Shown here: piece after piece, positions 31,464 through 43,665 of the stretch | Layout of the letters: the number at the start of each line of letters is the position of its first letter | How positions within the stretch are numbered: the first letter of the stretch is position 1 | Origin: Ophiocordyceps camponoti-saundersi (nom. inval.) | Taxonomy: Eukaryota; Ascomycota; Sordariomycetes; Hypocreales; Ophiocordycipitaceae | Length of the DNA stretch: 64,000 nt | Direction: 5' to 3' | Assembly (NCBI GenBank): GCA_003339415.1 | Contig: PDHQ01000024.1 | Location: 186,001-250,000 of the forward strand | The notes under the pieces: generated by a model | Seen by the model: only the letters and a program-made list of their open reading frames with translations | What the model was told of the DNA's origin: nothing | Databases searched by the model: none | Made by a program: the position numbers and the translations under genes

Positions 31464-32724
31464 GCCAGCTTAGGCAACGCTGTAAACAATGCGTCACCTC
31501 AACCCTGCCCTCTGCTCCTTGCGCTGCTTGCTTCTCCTTCCCTTCCCCAAAGTCAGTCGCGACGGGAGACTCTCTCTACCTTGCCCCAGCCCGTCGAACT
31601 TCCTCGGCCGCCCCTCTCTCCTAAAACCCTCCGGTCAGGCACCTCCCCCAGGCACATCCAGGCACCTCCACCCTAAAAATTAAGGCGCCTCGACAAATTT
31701 CTTACCTCTCTCTCTCTCTCTCTTTTTCCCCTTCTTCTCTTTCATCTACATACCAGCCAGTCTAGGGGCCTTTTCGCTCCGTCCCCCTTTTGCCCTGTCG
31801 TCTCTGTTGGGCTGTCCACCTTCGCTTGAGTCCCGGCCTCGTCGTCATCGTCATCGCTCGTCGTACAAGTCACGCAACCCACCCACCCACACACACATAC
31901 GCGCGCGCTCGCGCACCATGTGCTGAGAGCAGGCGCTGCGCGGAGCTTTCCACACATCTCGTCTTTTGCCTTCCCCTCCCTCACCCTCCTCTCTTCTTTC
32001 CGGACAAGACTTCGACGGGGGACGCGCACAAAACCTTACGAGGGAACAGGAAGAAAAGAAGCTCCCTTTTCCTCTCTTTGCGCGCGATATGTCTCAGCAG
32101 CTGTCGAACCTCTTCCAGCATCCGTACCTCGGTCGATTATAGGCTTCTCGTCGACTTGCTTGCTGCCTGCTCGCCCCGGGCCTGCCTGCCCCCTCTGGAA
32201 TCTTCCCTCTTCCTGCATCCTGCTGTTCTAAGCGCCGTCGCTGCCGACTTGCCCTGTGCTGGCTTCTGCCTCCTTAGTCATGGGACGAGAGCTTCCAACG
32301 GCGACATAAACAGGTAGCGTTCGGTTCAGTATTCTGTACTGCTCCTGCGAAGCTTCATCTCCGCTTCTATTCTGTCTCTCTCTCTGTGTCTCTCTCCCTC
32401 TTCCCCCCCCATCCCTCGATACGCCATCAGCCTTGTTCTCGCTTACCTACGATCCCGGCAACCTTTGTTCCTCCTCTCGACGTCAAAGGAACACAAAGAA
32501 GAAGAAGAAGAACATAAAGAGAGAGAGAGAGAGAGGAGGAGGAGGAGGAGGAAATCGGTCAGCGGTCAACACGACGACTATCTCATTCTGGTATATAATC
32601 TACCTCGGATAACGACTACATTCCTCGTCATCCACCCTAACCCCTACTCGCCATAGCCCCAGCCAAGCCGAGTATTGCGTTCCATTCCTCCTATTTTTCC
32701 TTGGGCTCACACCCCAAGTTTACC

Positions 32725-35700
32725 ATGTCCTTCTCTCACAGCGCCGGTGGCACTTTGGCTTTGCCGTCGCCGACCCACGCCCATCATATGGACGTGACGT
32801 CGGCCGTCCGCAGCCTACGACGCTCCATCTCCAAATCCCCATCCAAGCTTCTCTCGCGCACAAACTCAACAAGTTCCGACAGCTCCCGACAGGCCTCGCC
32901 TCAGTCACCGTGCCGGAGACGCTTCGGCCCCACGCCCTCACGTCCGTCCCTGTCGCCCTCGCATCCTCAGACAGCCCCGCCGGCCGTCACGTCTGCCCAC
33001 GCAGCTGCCGCCACCAACCCTCTGTGCACGTTTACGCCACTGCGCCCCAGCGTAAAGCTGTCGCTGCGCTCCGCCAAGTCGGCCAAGACCTCTTCGCCTT
33101 CCCGGCCCCTCGCGCGCCCGCGCCACTCGCCCAAGAGCCCTCTGAAGCGAGCCCTGAACGACGTTCCCGACTCGGGCAACGCCTCTCACTTCGTCGCTCC
33201 CCGTTGTTCGCCCTCACCCGGCCAGGAGAACGGCCGCGGCTCCTCTCTCGGCGCGACGACCCCTCAACACAAGCACGCCGACAAGCCAAACCGCCACAGC
33301 GTACACCTCGATGTGTCGGGGGCGGCATCTCAATACTACTTTCTGAACACGCTCGGTTCGACCGAACCCTACATGGTGCCGACGACGGGCGCGCTCAAGC
33401 GCAGTGATGCGACCATGAACCTCGACCATCCAAACCAAGGCAGCCCCGTCGCTAAGCGGCGCAGCCTCCACGGTATCTCAAGCATCGGCCAAGCTCAGGA
33501 GCTCGACGACGACCTGGGATCCAATCTTGCTGCGTCGCAAAACTTTGAAATACACGAAGACTCGCCGTCCGACGAGTACGAGCTCGCGGGCTCCCCCGAC
33601 GTCAACGGGGGAGACGCAGCCCCGTCGGTCGCCAGGCAGCGCGACCTCTTGGCGTCGCCGTCTCCCGTCTCTAACATGCCCAAGCGTTCATCGTCGCTCC
33701 GGAGGTCGACGCTGCAGCAGCGGCACGGGGAGAAGGGGTCCCTGGGCCGGAGAACCGGCGAGCGGCAGCTGGCCCAGATGACGCCCGAAACGTCGACCCC
33801 GGCGCGACACCGCCCTCGGCTCTCGACGGATCACTTCATGCCACCCCCAGGCGTCAGAGACAGCCCCTTCTCTACGGCCCCTACCCTTCTGCACCCTTCC
33901 ATCCACGCGACAGAAGCCAAGGGTCCCCACCAGCCCCATCCGCTCTCCAAGACGCTCACCACTTCGACGTCGGGCAACAGCCTCAACGAGGAGGCGTCTG
34001 CCAGCGCGTCCGCCGCCGACAAGGCTGCCGACAAGGCCAAGCCGCATCCCTTCTCCCGATCACTTCCCCTCAACGCCACCAGGCCCGCTGCGCGACCCGC
34101 CTACGAGCACTTCAAGGGTCTCGCGACGCCGAACCACTCTCAGCTCTGGACTGCCGCGTTCCATTCCACCGGCTTGGTGTCCAAGGTCAATAGGAACCCC
34201 GAGGAAGACGAGAAGAAGATTGCGCCCCCCGACACGCCGTGCAAGAAGCACACGAATCCCTTCGCCACTTTCCCGCCGCCGGCCGGAAGCGCCCTCAAGA
34301 GGAAGGGCCATAACCGCAACTCGTTCGCCGGCGTTCCCTCGACGCCCTTTGGTCGCACGCCGGGCAGAGGGGCCGAGACGCTTGGCGCCCCGGGAAAGGG
34401 GCTGTCCATCTTCCAGCGCGGCTTGGCGCCGAATCACTCTCGCCGGGGCAGCGTACTCGGCCTTGATGTCGATTCCGATGATCGCATGCTCTTTGGCGAG
34501 ACCGGCGAACTCTTCGGCAACCTGCTGGACGGCGACGCGCCGCCCACGCCGACCAAGAACGTGCTCTCGCCGAGCCTGAGTAATCTCAGCGAGCAGTCGC
34601 TCGAGAGCCCGAGCGCGAACCGCACCTTTTGCCTGCCGCCGCTATCGAGCGCCAAGCCTGGCCCGGCCTGGCAAGACCTCTCGTCGACCAAGTCGAACCC
34701 TCTGGGACGGCCCAAGGAGCGGGACGATGAGGCGATGCTCCAAGGCGCCGGACGAGCCGCCATCGCTGCCGCCGCTCTCGATCGCCAACCTTCCCCCACC
34801 CCCTGCCTTGCACCGCGGTCGTCGTTTGGCCGGTCGAGGCTCGTCAAGGGGCTCAACGCGCCGTCGCCTCTCGCGCCTCAGTCCCCACACTTGATTATAC
34901 CGCGCTCCGAGAACGCATTCGCCAAGTTTGCGTCCGTCGATGCGGCAGGCTCGGCCGACGGGCGGAGGACGCCGCAGACGCCGCAGGAGACCTTGCTACC
35001 ACTGGACACGAGCCGCCTGACCATTTCACAGGCCCCCGAGGGTCTAGGCGAGAGCAGCAGGCCTCCACCCGTCACGCCGACGGCCGGGCGCGATTTCCGG
35101 TCGTCGACGAGCAGCTTCGTCACGCCCGTCAATGGCCGCATGAGCAACCTGGACGTCGACACCAGTCTCTCGTCGAGATTCGACAAGGTCGAGCAGGTGG
35201 GCAAGGGCGAGTTCTCGACGGTCTACCGTGTCACCAGGCTGGAGCACGGCAGCGGCTCGGGCTCCGGCAATGTCACGCCCAGTGACGACGCCTTGTCCCT
35301 GAGCCCGACCAAGGGCCAGCAGGTCTACGCCGTCAAAAAGAGCCGCCACTCGTACATGGGTCCCAAGGATCGGGAAGACAAGCTGCGCGAGGTTGCCATC
35401 CTTCAGGCGCTGACGCAGGCCGAGCATGTGGTGCGATATGTCGACAGCTGGGAGCACAATTTCCATTTGTATATACAGACTGAGTTCTGCGAGGAGGGAA
35501 CCCTGGCGGAATTTTTGGGCAGCATCGGGCGAGGAGGGAGGTTGGATGACTTCCGCATCTTCAAGATCTTGTTGGATCTCTGTTTGGTAAGTGCCTCCAG
35601 GGGCTGGAGCGAGAGGTGTCGACGGGAGGCGCGTTGCTGACATGTTTCGCGTCAAATAGGGTCTCAAGGAGATTCACGATGCTGGATTCATGCACCTGGA

Positions 35701-36364
35701 TATGAAGCCGGCCAACATCCTCATCAGCTTCGAGGGAGTGCTCAAGATTGGCGACTTTGGGCTGGCGCAGTTCTGCTCCTCGTTCGCCGATGACGTGGAC
35801 GTCGAGGGCGACCGCGAGTACATGGCACCCGAGATGCTCGACGGCAAGGCCGGACAGCCGGCCGACATCTTTTCGCTCGGGCTGATGACGCTGGAAGCGG
35901 CGGCTAACGTCGTTCTCCCCGACAACGGACCGACGTGGATCGCCCTGCGGTCGGGCGACCTGTCCGAGGTGCCGAGCCTGACGTGGACGCCCTCGATCGA
36001 GGCGCAACGCGACGCCACCGGCAACCCGCCCAGTCACAGCAGCGACGAACTCGAGGAGAGAAAATCGCCGACGACCGGCCGACTGTTTGGGTTCTTCAAG
36101 CGGTCGGAGCTGCAAGAGCCGCCAGACTTTATGGTCGAGGCCTTTCATCCAAGCTCGCTCGACTCGATCGTTCGGTGGTTGACGGCCGAAGTTCCGGACG
36201 ATCGGCCGCTGGTGGACCAAGTGCTCGACCTCTACGGCCTGCGGTGGGTGATGGAGCACCGAAACGCGCCGGCTACTGTGTACGAAGGCAACTGGGGTCC
36301 GGCGGAGCCCTTTCATGTCTCGATCGCTGGGGACGATAGCGATACGGAGATGACGGACGTGTGA
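32725..36364 (+). CDS. WEE1: Wee1-type protein kinase, mitotic inhibitor
   Basis: Kinase that phosphorylates the inhibitory tyrosine of Cdk1 and delays entry into mitosis. Exons 32725-35586 and 35660-36364 join in phase 0 to give 1188 aa; start in TACCATGTCC. The first 800 residues are disordered, Ser/Pro-rich, with many SP/TP sites likely to be phosphorylated by CDK. The kinase domain has VGKGEFSTVYRV (about 822), the lysine in YAVKKS (Lys871), HLDMKPANI (Asp968, the Wee1-style HLD in place of HRD), DFG at 986-988 and EGDREYMAPEML, which is diagnostic for Wee1. The 73-nt intron lies just before the catalytic loop, so the frame that reads through it ends early and lacks the active site. Nuclear action is inferred from family. 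Confidence 0.95.
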
Positions 36365-37094
36365 GCCGGGAAGCGAAGAGTGCTGGAAGTCGACAAAGCA
36401 GCACAGCAAATACGAGTGTACGACCATGCACAGCGAGCCTCTTTTTTTTCTTCTTCTCTCTCCCGCTTTCTTTTGTTTGTACGCTGGGAGGAAGTGGATA
36501 CTATTATTGCTAACGCGGGCGCGGCGGCTCGGTTGGCGCTCGGGGTTTATGTATGACGGGGGGAAGAAAACAAGGCGAGAAGGGCTGCGTCTCTTTTATT
36601 TATGACGCGTGTATGAAATAGTAGCTCGAGGGGGATGAAGAGTGTGCTGTTGTCCCCCGTTATATATATCTATCTAGACAGAGAGAGAGAGAGAGAGAGA
36701 GAGAGGAACAGAGAAGGCTTGGGGGCAAGAAGAAGGCGGGAAAAGAGGAAGAAGAAGACGAAGAAGAAGCAGAAGAAAGACGACGAAGAAGAAGAAGTGA
36801 TATAGATTAAAGTGAAAAAAAAGGGGACAGTCGTGGTAGCGGGAGAAGGTCTGTATGTACATACATGTTGAACCATATTTTTCTCCAACTCGTGAACGGT
36901 TGATGGAGAGGGAGGCATCTGATGTCTTGTAAGATGGCTGGTGATGTTGGTCATGAGAAGCGTGTAACGCACGCGATTACCTACCTACCTAGATTATTAC
37001 ATCAGCCGGCAAGAGGAAGGGCCTTTATATGCTCGGGACAGCCTCGTGGAACGGAAGCCAGTTTCAGACTGATTGATATCCCGTAGCTTCGATC
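36365..37094. other. Intergenic, 730 bp
   Basis: WEE1 3' flank and promoter of the oxidoreductase. It contains a (GA)n tract at 36678-36704 and a GAA-rich purine run at 36727-36800. No supported gene. Confidence 0.6.
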
Positions 37095-38547
37095 ATGACG
37101 CTCAAGGACTTGTCCAAGACGCGGGCCTCGCTACCGTCAGTGCACAGCACGCGGTCCCTTTGGCACAGCGAGCCATCGGCTAGGCTACTCGGCCACCGGA
37201 CTACGGCTGAGCTCCCGGCGGAGGCGGATGTGGTGGTAGTGGGCAGCGGCATCACGGGGGCCTTTGCGGCGAGGGAGCTCGTCAAGGGGGGGAAGGGGGT
37301 GGTTATGCTGGAGGCGAGGGAGGCTTGTTGGGGGGCTACTGGGAGGGTGAGTTCGACTTCGTCCCTCTTCACACTTTGCTGACACGCCCATCCATGGACA
37401 GAATGGCGGCCACTGCCAGCCCGGAGTATGGAACAGTTCCCCTTCCGTGGCTCGCTTCGAGCTGGCCACGCATGACATGCTGGCTAAGCTGGTGGCAGAA
37501 GAAGGTATAGCATGTGACTGGGACGAGGTTGGTGGCGTGCACGCGCTTTTGACGGCCGCAGAGCTGGAGGCGGCTCGTACGCAGGTCCGGCGGCTCCAAG
37601 GGGAGGCTGATCTTCGAGGCAAAGCCGTGCTGGTGGAGGATAGAGAGGAGCTACGTGAGCTGCGCGTCGGCGAGGCCATGGTCGGCGCCGTGTTGCAAAA
37701 GGTGGCGGCCACCTGCTGGCCTTACAAGCTGGTGGCCGCCGTCTTGGAGAGCCTGTTGGACACGGACGGGATGAACCTGCAGACGGGGACGCCGGTGTTG
37801 GGCCTGAAGCGGACGGGGGCATCGTGGATCGTCCAGACGGATCGCGGTGCCGTATCGGCTCATGACGTCGTCCTCGCCACCAACGGCTACACGTCCTACC
37901 TCGTGCCCGCCATGGCCGACCTCATCGTGCCGGTCCAGGGACAGGTCTGCGCTCTGCGGCCACCCGCGGACGACACGGAGAGGCTGAAGCACAGCCACTC
38001 ATGGCTACCGACGGCCTCGGACGACTACCTGATGCAGAGACCGGGAACGAAGGGGCTGCTGATCCTCGGAGGCGAGCGCTGTTCCGTCCCGGGCGGTCGA
38101 GTCGGTGTCAGCCACGACGACGACGTCGACGCCGTAATCGGGAACCGGCTCCGACGCGCCATGGCGCAGGCCATGAAATTACGGCCCCGTGGATCCGGTC
38201 CTGAAAAGGATGTCCTCGACGCAGAGGCAGAATGGTCCGGCGTCATGGGCTATTCTCGAGACGGCCATCCATGGGTCGGTGCCGTCCCCCGTCGCTTTCT
38301 ACTCGTCGACGAGGAGCGGAACGACTCCAGCGCTGGACTTTGGATCTGTGCTGGTTACTCGGGTCATGGGATGCCGGTGGCGGCTCGTTGCGCTGTCGCG
38401 GTCGCGCATATGCTTCTCGGTATGGAGACGTCTGCTGCTGTCGTCGTGCCGGATGAGTTTGTCGTTTCTGAGGAGAGGGCGGAGAGGGCTAGGGCTTTGG
38501 CTTTGCCGGAGTCGAGGGTTGATGTTGCGAGGATGCCGGTTTCGTAG
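37095..38547 (+). CDS. FAD-dependent oxidoreductase, DAO family
   Basis: Two exons, 37095-37346 and 37402-38547, join in phase 0 to give 465 aa. Splicing restores CWGATGRNGGHCQPG, a conserved stretch in this DAO subgroup (OrdL/PuuB-like). The FAD-binding Rossmann motif is VVVVGSGITGAFAARELVKGG near residues 47-67, with the ribose-binding acid in LEARE. Later motifs include VVLATNGYTSYLVP and, near the C-terminus, GLWICAGYSGHGMP, the second flavin contact. The substrate (amine, amino acid or imino acid) cannot be told. No signal peptide or clear targeting signal. The 55-nt intron has a TTTGCTGAC branch site. Confidence 0.88.
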
Positions 38548-38762
38548 GAGGGTTGGCTTTCCCCTATGGAATTGGGTTTGCTCGTTTGATGATGGTTTTT
38601 TTTTTCCTTCTTGATTCTATCCGCTTTTGTTCTGAAGTTGCCTATGATCTAGTCTGTTTGCCTTTTTGTTCTGAGAGATGAACATTCGACTCTATCGATG
38701 GTGTCTGGCTTTAGACAGTGAGGCTTCATAGGTGCGTATAGTTTCGGATCTGTCAGCCAATC

Positions 38763-38863
38763 GTCTTGGTGGCTCAGTTGGTTAGAGCGTTGGTCTCATA
38801 ACGATGATTCAATCCTAAGATTGGGCAATCCAAAGGTCGCGAGTTCGAGTCTCGCCCAGGACA
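38763..38863 (+). tRNA. tRNA-Met (CAT), elongator type, with 27-nt intron
   Basis: Acceptor stem GTCTTGG (38763-38769) pairs with CCAGGAC (38856-38862) with one G-U; discriminator A at 38863. D arm GCTC...GAGC, anticodon CAT at 38797-38799, T arm GCGAG-TTCGAGT-CTCGC (38839-38855). An intron at 38801-38827, right after position 37, must be removed to give a 74-nt tRNA. The anticodon stem then has a U-U at 31-39, as in yeast elongator tRNA-Met. Loop CTCATAA and the lack of initiator features support elongator. Confidence 0.92.
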
Positions 38864-39203
38864 GGCGATAGTTTTTTGCGTCTTGTTATTCCCATATACC
38901 ATGTTGTTTTTTGCTTCCCTTCTCATCTCTGATCGCTCTTCGCCTTTTTCCCCCCTCCCTCTCACGATACTACTTCCATGGTGAGACTGCTGATCGTTTG
39001 ACAGCAAAAGAGCTAGGTAGCTAGCTGTTCGCGCGAATGCCTGCGGCCCTGCACACATGCTAAAAGTACATCAGCATAGACCTTGAACTGATACATATTA
39101 TGCGAAGTTTCGCCGTTTGGCCAATTGACGTCAACTATTTTCCAAGCTGAGCTTCGTAGGTAGCTTCGTCCCCCCCCATCCACTACAGCAATCCAATCCG
39201 ACC
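38864..39203. other. Intergenic, 340 bp
   Basis: tRNA 3' flank with its T-run terminator and the promoter of the complex I subunit gene. Nothing else is evident. Confidence 0.55.
38872..38877 (+). terminator. Pol III terminator of the tRNA gene
   Basis: Six consecutive T, nine bases after the tRNA 3' end. Confidence 0.75.
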
Positions 39204-40176
39204 ATGGCGTCGTCAATCTTCCCGTCCCTGCTTCGTCGAGGCGCGCTGGCCGTCTCTCGGCCCGCGAGGCAGATGCGCCCCTTTTCCGGTGCGAGCTGGC
39301 GGCTGAGCGATGCCCTTCAGGTGGTTAGTTAGTCTCGGGCAGAGGGTGGGAGAAGAGACGACGACTGGGTGGACAGAGCTGAACAAAGGCGGCAGCATCG
39401 GAACACGGCGGAGAATAATCCCAACATACCGTTCAAGTTCAACGAGGAGAACGAGAAGATTATGGCTGAGATCTTGAAGCGGTACCCGCCTCAGTATAAG
39501 AAGGCGGCTGTGATGCCGTTGCTGGACCTTGGGCAGCGGCAGCATGGGTTCACTAGCATCAGCGTCATGAATGAGGTTGCTCGGTTGCTTGAGATGCCGC
39601 CGATGAGGGTGTATGAGGTGGCTACGTTCTATACCATGTATAACCGGACGCCGGTGGGTAAGTATTTCGTCCAGGCTTGCACGACGGTATGTCTTTCCCC
39701 CCCATCATCTTATCTGAGAGGAAGGGAGTCAATTGGCTCTATCAAAGGAGGAGGAAGAGTTTATTTCGTCATGGAAACTCGCAGCTGCTGACGGGTTGTC
39801 ATTATAGACCCCCTGCCAGCTTGGCGGTTGCGGCTCGGATGTCATTGTCGAGGCTATCATCAAACATCTCGGCATCAAGCAGGGACAGACGACGGCAGAC
39901 GGACTCTTCACCTTCATCGAGGTGGAATGCCTAGGCGCTTGCGTCAACGCGCCGATGATACAGATCAACGACGAGTATTACGAGGACCTTACGCCAGAGT
40001 CTGTGGTGGACTTGCTCAAGGCGCTCAAGGAGAGCGCCGTCGCTACGGGTGGTCAGGCAGTCAAGATTCCTGGGCCGGGACCGTTGAGCGGTAGGAATAC
40101 TTGTGAGAATAGCAAGGGGCAGACGAATTTGCTGAGCGAGCCTTGGGGTGTGGAGACGACGAGGTCGGATTTGTGA
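39204..40176 (+). CDS. NDUFV2: NADH:ubiquinone oxidoreductase 24-kDa subunit, complex I
   Basis: Mitochondrial matrix-arm subunit carrying the 2Fe-2S centre N1a. Exons 39204-39323, 39396-39686 and 39808-40176 (all phase 0) give 259 aa. The N-terminus [20 protein letters not shown] is Arg/Ala/Ser-rich without acids, a typical mitochondrial presequence. The mature part reads [51 protein letters not shown]. The four cluster ligands are Cys135 and Cys140 in CTTTPC (across the second intron) and Cys178 and Cys182 in ECLGAC. Length agrees with the family. The two introns have GTTAGT and GTATGT donors. ATG sits in ACCATGGC context. Confidence 0.96.
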
Positions 40177-40586
40177 TGGTGATGGTGGTGTCTTTGTTGG
40201 GGAGGGGAGGGTTGGTGTTGTTCTGGCTGGTGGAGGGTGACTTGGTAGAGGTGTATGTATATAGACTGACTCTTTATGAGAGACAGAAAGACTCGGATGC
40301 TACGGACGTACAGCAATTGTTGATATGCATGCATTTACTGATGTTTATGCTGGTTTCTATGTATAGGTAGACGTATATGAAGACGACATGGACATTCAGC
40401 TCTGTATGGGCGAGACATCCCACGTTGATGTGGATGCAGTCGTGGCTGGTGCCGTGGCTTGTACCTCTCCGTGGCGTCGGGCTGCATTAATTAGCCTTAC
40501 TACTCCTCTTCCAACTACCACTCCTCCGACGCCTCCACAGCCTTCGCAGCCCATCATCTCGACGCGGCCACATAGTCAGCGGGACG
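40177..40586. other. Intergenic, 410 bp
   Basis: Short region between two rightward genes; CT-rich before the CCZ1 start. Nothing else is evident. Confidence 0.55.
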
Positions 40587-42932
40587 ATGGCCTCAGCCGC
40601 TGCCTCGTCTTCGGGGGCCGTCGTCCCCGCCCGCCTCGGCTTCCTCGCCATCTACAACCCGTCTCTGGGCAGCACGGACGAGACGATCGACGACCAGATC
40701 GTCTACTACGCCTCGGTGACGACGCAGTCGGCGTCGTCGCGTCGGCGTCGTCGCGCCAAGGCCCGAATGCGTCCGACCGACGGCCTCGGACCGGAAGAGC
40801 GGAACGAACGTCTGCGGCAGATCGGCTTGGCTCAGGGCATGGCTAGCTTTAGCCGTGGCTTTGCTGATGGTGCTGCCGTCGACGCCATTGATACCGAGCG
40901 CGCTCGTGTTGTCGTTCACGAGCTTGAGCCTGGCTGGTGGATTCTGGCCGTACGTCTGTTGGTCGCTTCCTGGGTTTGATGGTGAAGGAGAGATTGAATC
41001 GGGACAAAGAAAAGAGACAAGTTTTGACATGAGCTTTTCAAATTCTGGTAGAGCATCGACCTTACCAAGTTACCTTTACCTCCTCGTCTGCTCCCGACCG
41101 GTACCACGACCGCCGCAGCCGAAAGATCGGAGTATTCGTCGCGCGAGATGAAGCCAGCTTCGTTGCTCCTTGCCGACCTGCTGCGGGCCCATAGCATCTT
41201 CCTCATGCACCACGGCTCGTCTCTCAGCTCCCTCTTCGTCCACTGCCGTCGGTCGAAGTTTATGGCGCTCCTCGGCCGGTACTGGGATCTCTTCCTCTCG
41301 ACGTGGAACGTGCTGCTGCACGGGAACCCTGCCAGGGACATGTTGGGCGCCATCAACGTCGCCGCCTCGGGCGAGTTGGGCTTCGGTGTCGGCGAAGAGG
41401 ATCGCGGCAGTGGAGAGCGCGAGGTTCTCGAGGGTCTGGTCGGTAGGATCGAGGGCTTGGTTGACCTCGTCGTCTCCAAGTTTGGCACTGATGAGCAGGA
41501 GCAGGAGGGGGAGCAGCAGCCGTGGCTCGGCTCCGGTCGCGAGCCGGCTGCTGATGACGGCGCCATCTTCCTCGGTACCGGCGCCTTGTCGAGGAAGTCG
41601 TTGCGCGACGTGACCCATTGGATGGAAGATCTTTATACCTGGGGCGAGCATGCTTACGGCGTCATCGAGAGCCCGACGTCGGTCCGGCGCGCCAAGGCCA
41701 GGGGGGACGCGGAGACTGATAAGACGTCGGCGCCAGCACCGGCGGAGACTAGCAAGACGGCGTCAGCACCGGCGGAGACTAACAAGACGGCGGCGCCTGT
41801 ACCAAGCGGCGGCGGCGGCGACGGCGGGCAAAAGGATGCCGAGGACGGCAGGCTGGATAAGATGCTCAGCTACATGAAGCTCGGTTACGGCTCGTACTGG
41901 ACTCTGACCGGCGCGATGACGTCGGAGAGGAGCGCCGAGGGGCCGCCGAAGCGGGTCTCGGCGTCCGAAGGTAGCGGGCACTTCCTCATCGGCCTCACCG
42001 GCGAGATGGAGGAGGCGACGACGACGGCAACGGGGGCGTCGCACAGCGATGACGGTGAAGGATCGAGTGGTTCCGAGACCGAGCACAACTCGCGAACGGT
42101 CCTACGCACCGTCCACGTCGAGCTCGAACGCGGCACGAGACCGGAGAACACGATTGTCAAGGACTTTGTCAGCCCGGCCAGCGAGCTCACGCAGTCGCAG
42201 CTCATCGGCAGCATGCTGTCCGGCGACCGGTCGCACGACGTCAACAAGGCCGACAAGCTCCGGGTCGTCGTCTACGTCAACCGGCCGTTTGTCTTGGCCT
42301 TTTTCTTCCGGCTGCACACCGACTCGCTCGCGTGGGACACGATGTACCGCTCTCTGCACTACCAGCTGGCGCCGCTGCGGCGTCCGCTGCTGGCGTCGAC
42401 GCGCTACCGTCCCTCGTCGTCGGCGCAGCCGCCGGGAGGCCTGTACAGCCTCGTCTGGGATCCTAACTCGCTGACGGTGCGGGCGGCCGTGCCCAACATA
42501 CCGGACCAGCAGCAGCAGCAGCTTCAGCTCAAGGCGGATTCGGCTCCGCTCGACGCCTTTTGGTCACGGGCGGACGCCGCCAGCACGCACCTCCAGCTTC
42601 TACTTCTCCATGCGGCCACGCGGTCGCTGAGGGGGCCGGCTGAGAGGACTCTTAAGACGAGTCGCGGCTGGTGGATCGTCTGGACGCGGCTTCATGGTGA
42701 TTGTGATGAAGAGGAGGAGGAGGAAGAAGAAGAAGAAGAAGAAGAAGAAAAGGATGAAGAAGGAGGACAGGAAGATGGAGACGGCTTATTGGGCGGAGCC
42801 AAGGAGATCTTTCTCATACGCCGGGCCAGCGATCATGTCGGGGCGGCTGATGCGGTTGCGGCTTCGGGGTTGGTGCAGGGCATCGGCGTCGATACGCGTC
42901 GATATGTGGAGGAGTTGCTGAGTCTTCTCTAG
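40587..42932 (+). CDS. CCZ1: CCZ1-like subunit of the Mon1-Ccz1 Rab7 exchange factor
   Basis: With Mon1, Ccz1 activates the Rab7 homologue Ypt7 on late endosomes, autophagosomes and vacuoles. Exons 40587-40949 and 41052-42932 (phase 0) give 747 aa. The first longin domain is seen in ARLGFLAIYNPSLG, DETIDDQIVYYAS and, across the intron, GWWILA + SIDLTKLPLP, all conserved in Ccz1. A low-complexity Ala/Pro/Thr/Gly insert lies around 340-420. An uninterrupted acidic run of about 20 Glu/Asp residues, coded by a GAA/GAG microsatellite (42710-42760), sits near the C-terminus. The protein ends with RYVEELLSLL. The acidic run may vary in length. Confidence 0.85.
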
Positions 42933-43665
42933 GCGTCGAGTGTCGAGAGCTTGTCTATCGGCCTACTCACCTACCAACTCACCTACCAACCTACCATGCT
43001 ACAGATGTATGTACGACTTCCCTATGGCCTCTTTTCTTTGAACAAGTACGAAATGACATCCATCTCTCGAGGCGGGTTTACCGATCTGATCTTGCTTACT
43101 CTGTCTCGGACTTGATCATGTATTGAATATCATCACGGGGTCAGAACACGGTCTCAGGATGCAGATCTGTATGTCTTTTTTTCTTTCCCTCTCCGACATG
43201 CAATTTTTCTCGTTTGCTCATATGTTTTCTTCCAACTCGTGCGTCAAAAGAGCTTGGAAAGTATTTACATGAAGGATATAAAAAGGGCCGAGGGTGTCAT
43301 GCATGTGCCACTTCCCACATCGTGATGTTGTTTCTTTTTTTTGACCTTGTTTCATGTGAAGAGTGAGAAGAAGAAAGTCCAGCTCCTGGGTTTGATTTGG
43401 GGGGCACAAAAAGAGGGAGGCTGGGATGACCCCTGGAAAAAACGAAAGATGCTCCCTCCCCCCTCCCCTTCGAAAGAGAAACGGGCCGTGCCGCGGCCGG
43501 CGTTGACTCGGCTCCGCTTGGGAAAAGGGGAGGGAGAAGGGAAGAAAAAGAAGTTGAAGAAGAGAAAGAAGAGAGTCATAACTTCGTTGAACGTTGATGA
43601 ACGTGAGAGCGAGTGACGAAGAAGAAGAAAAAGAAGAAGAAGAAAGAGGGGGAAGAGTCTTTCCA
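42933..43665. other. Intergenic between convergent genes, 733 bp
   Basis: 3' flanks of CCZ1 and of the leftward barrel-protein gene. It contains CTACC repeats near 42970 and a GAAGAA-rich stretch at 43550-43650. No supported gene. Confidence 0.6.

Larger units (their letters stand above)
29562..32724. other. Intergenic, 3.16 kb, with assembly gap
   Basis: It holds a duplicated 53-bp element (29796-29850 and 29887-29939), poly-G runs flanking an N gap (30883-31083), a GC-rich hairpin (31414-31463), and the long CT-rich probable leader of WEE1, which includes a two-codon upstream frame (ATG-TGC-TGA at 31918). Frames of 100-230 codons here are low-complexity and unsupported. Confidence 0.55.
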
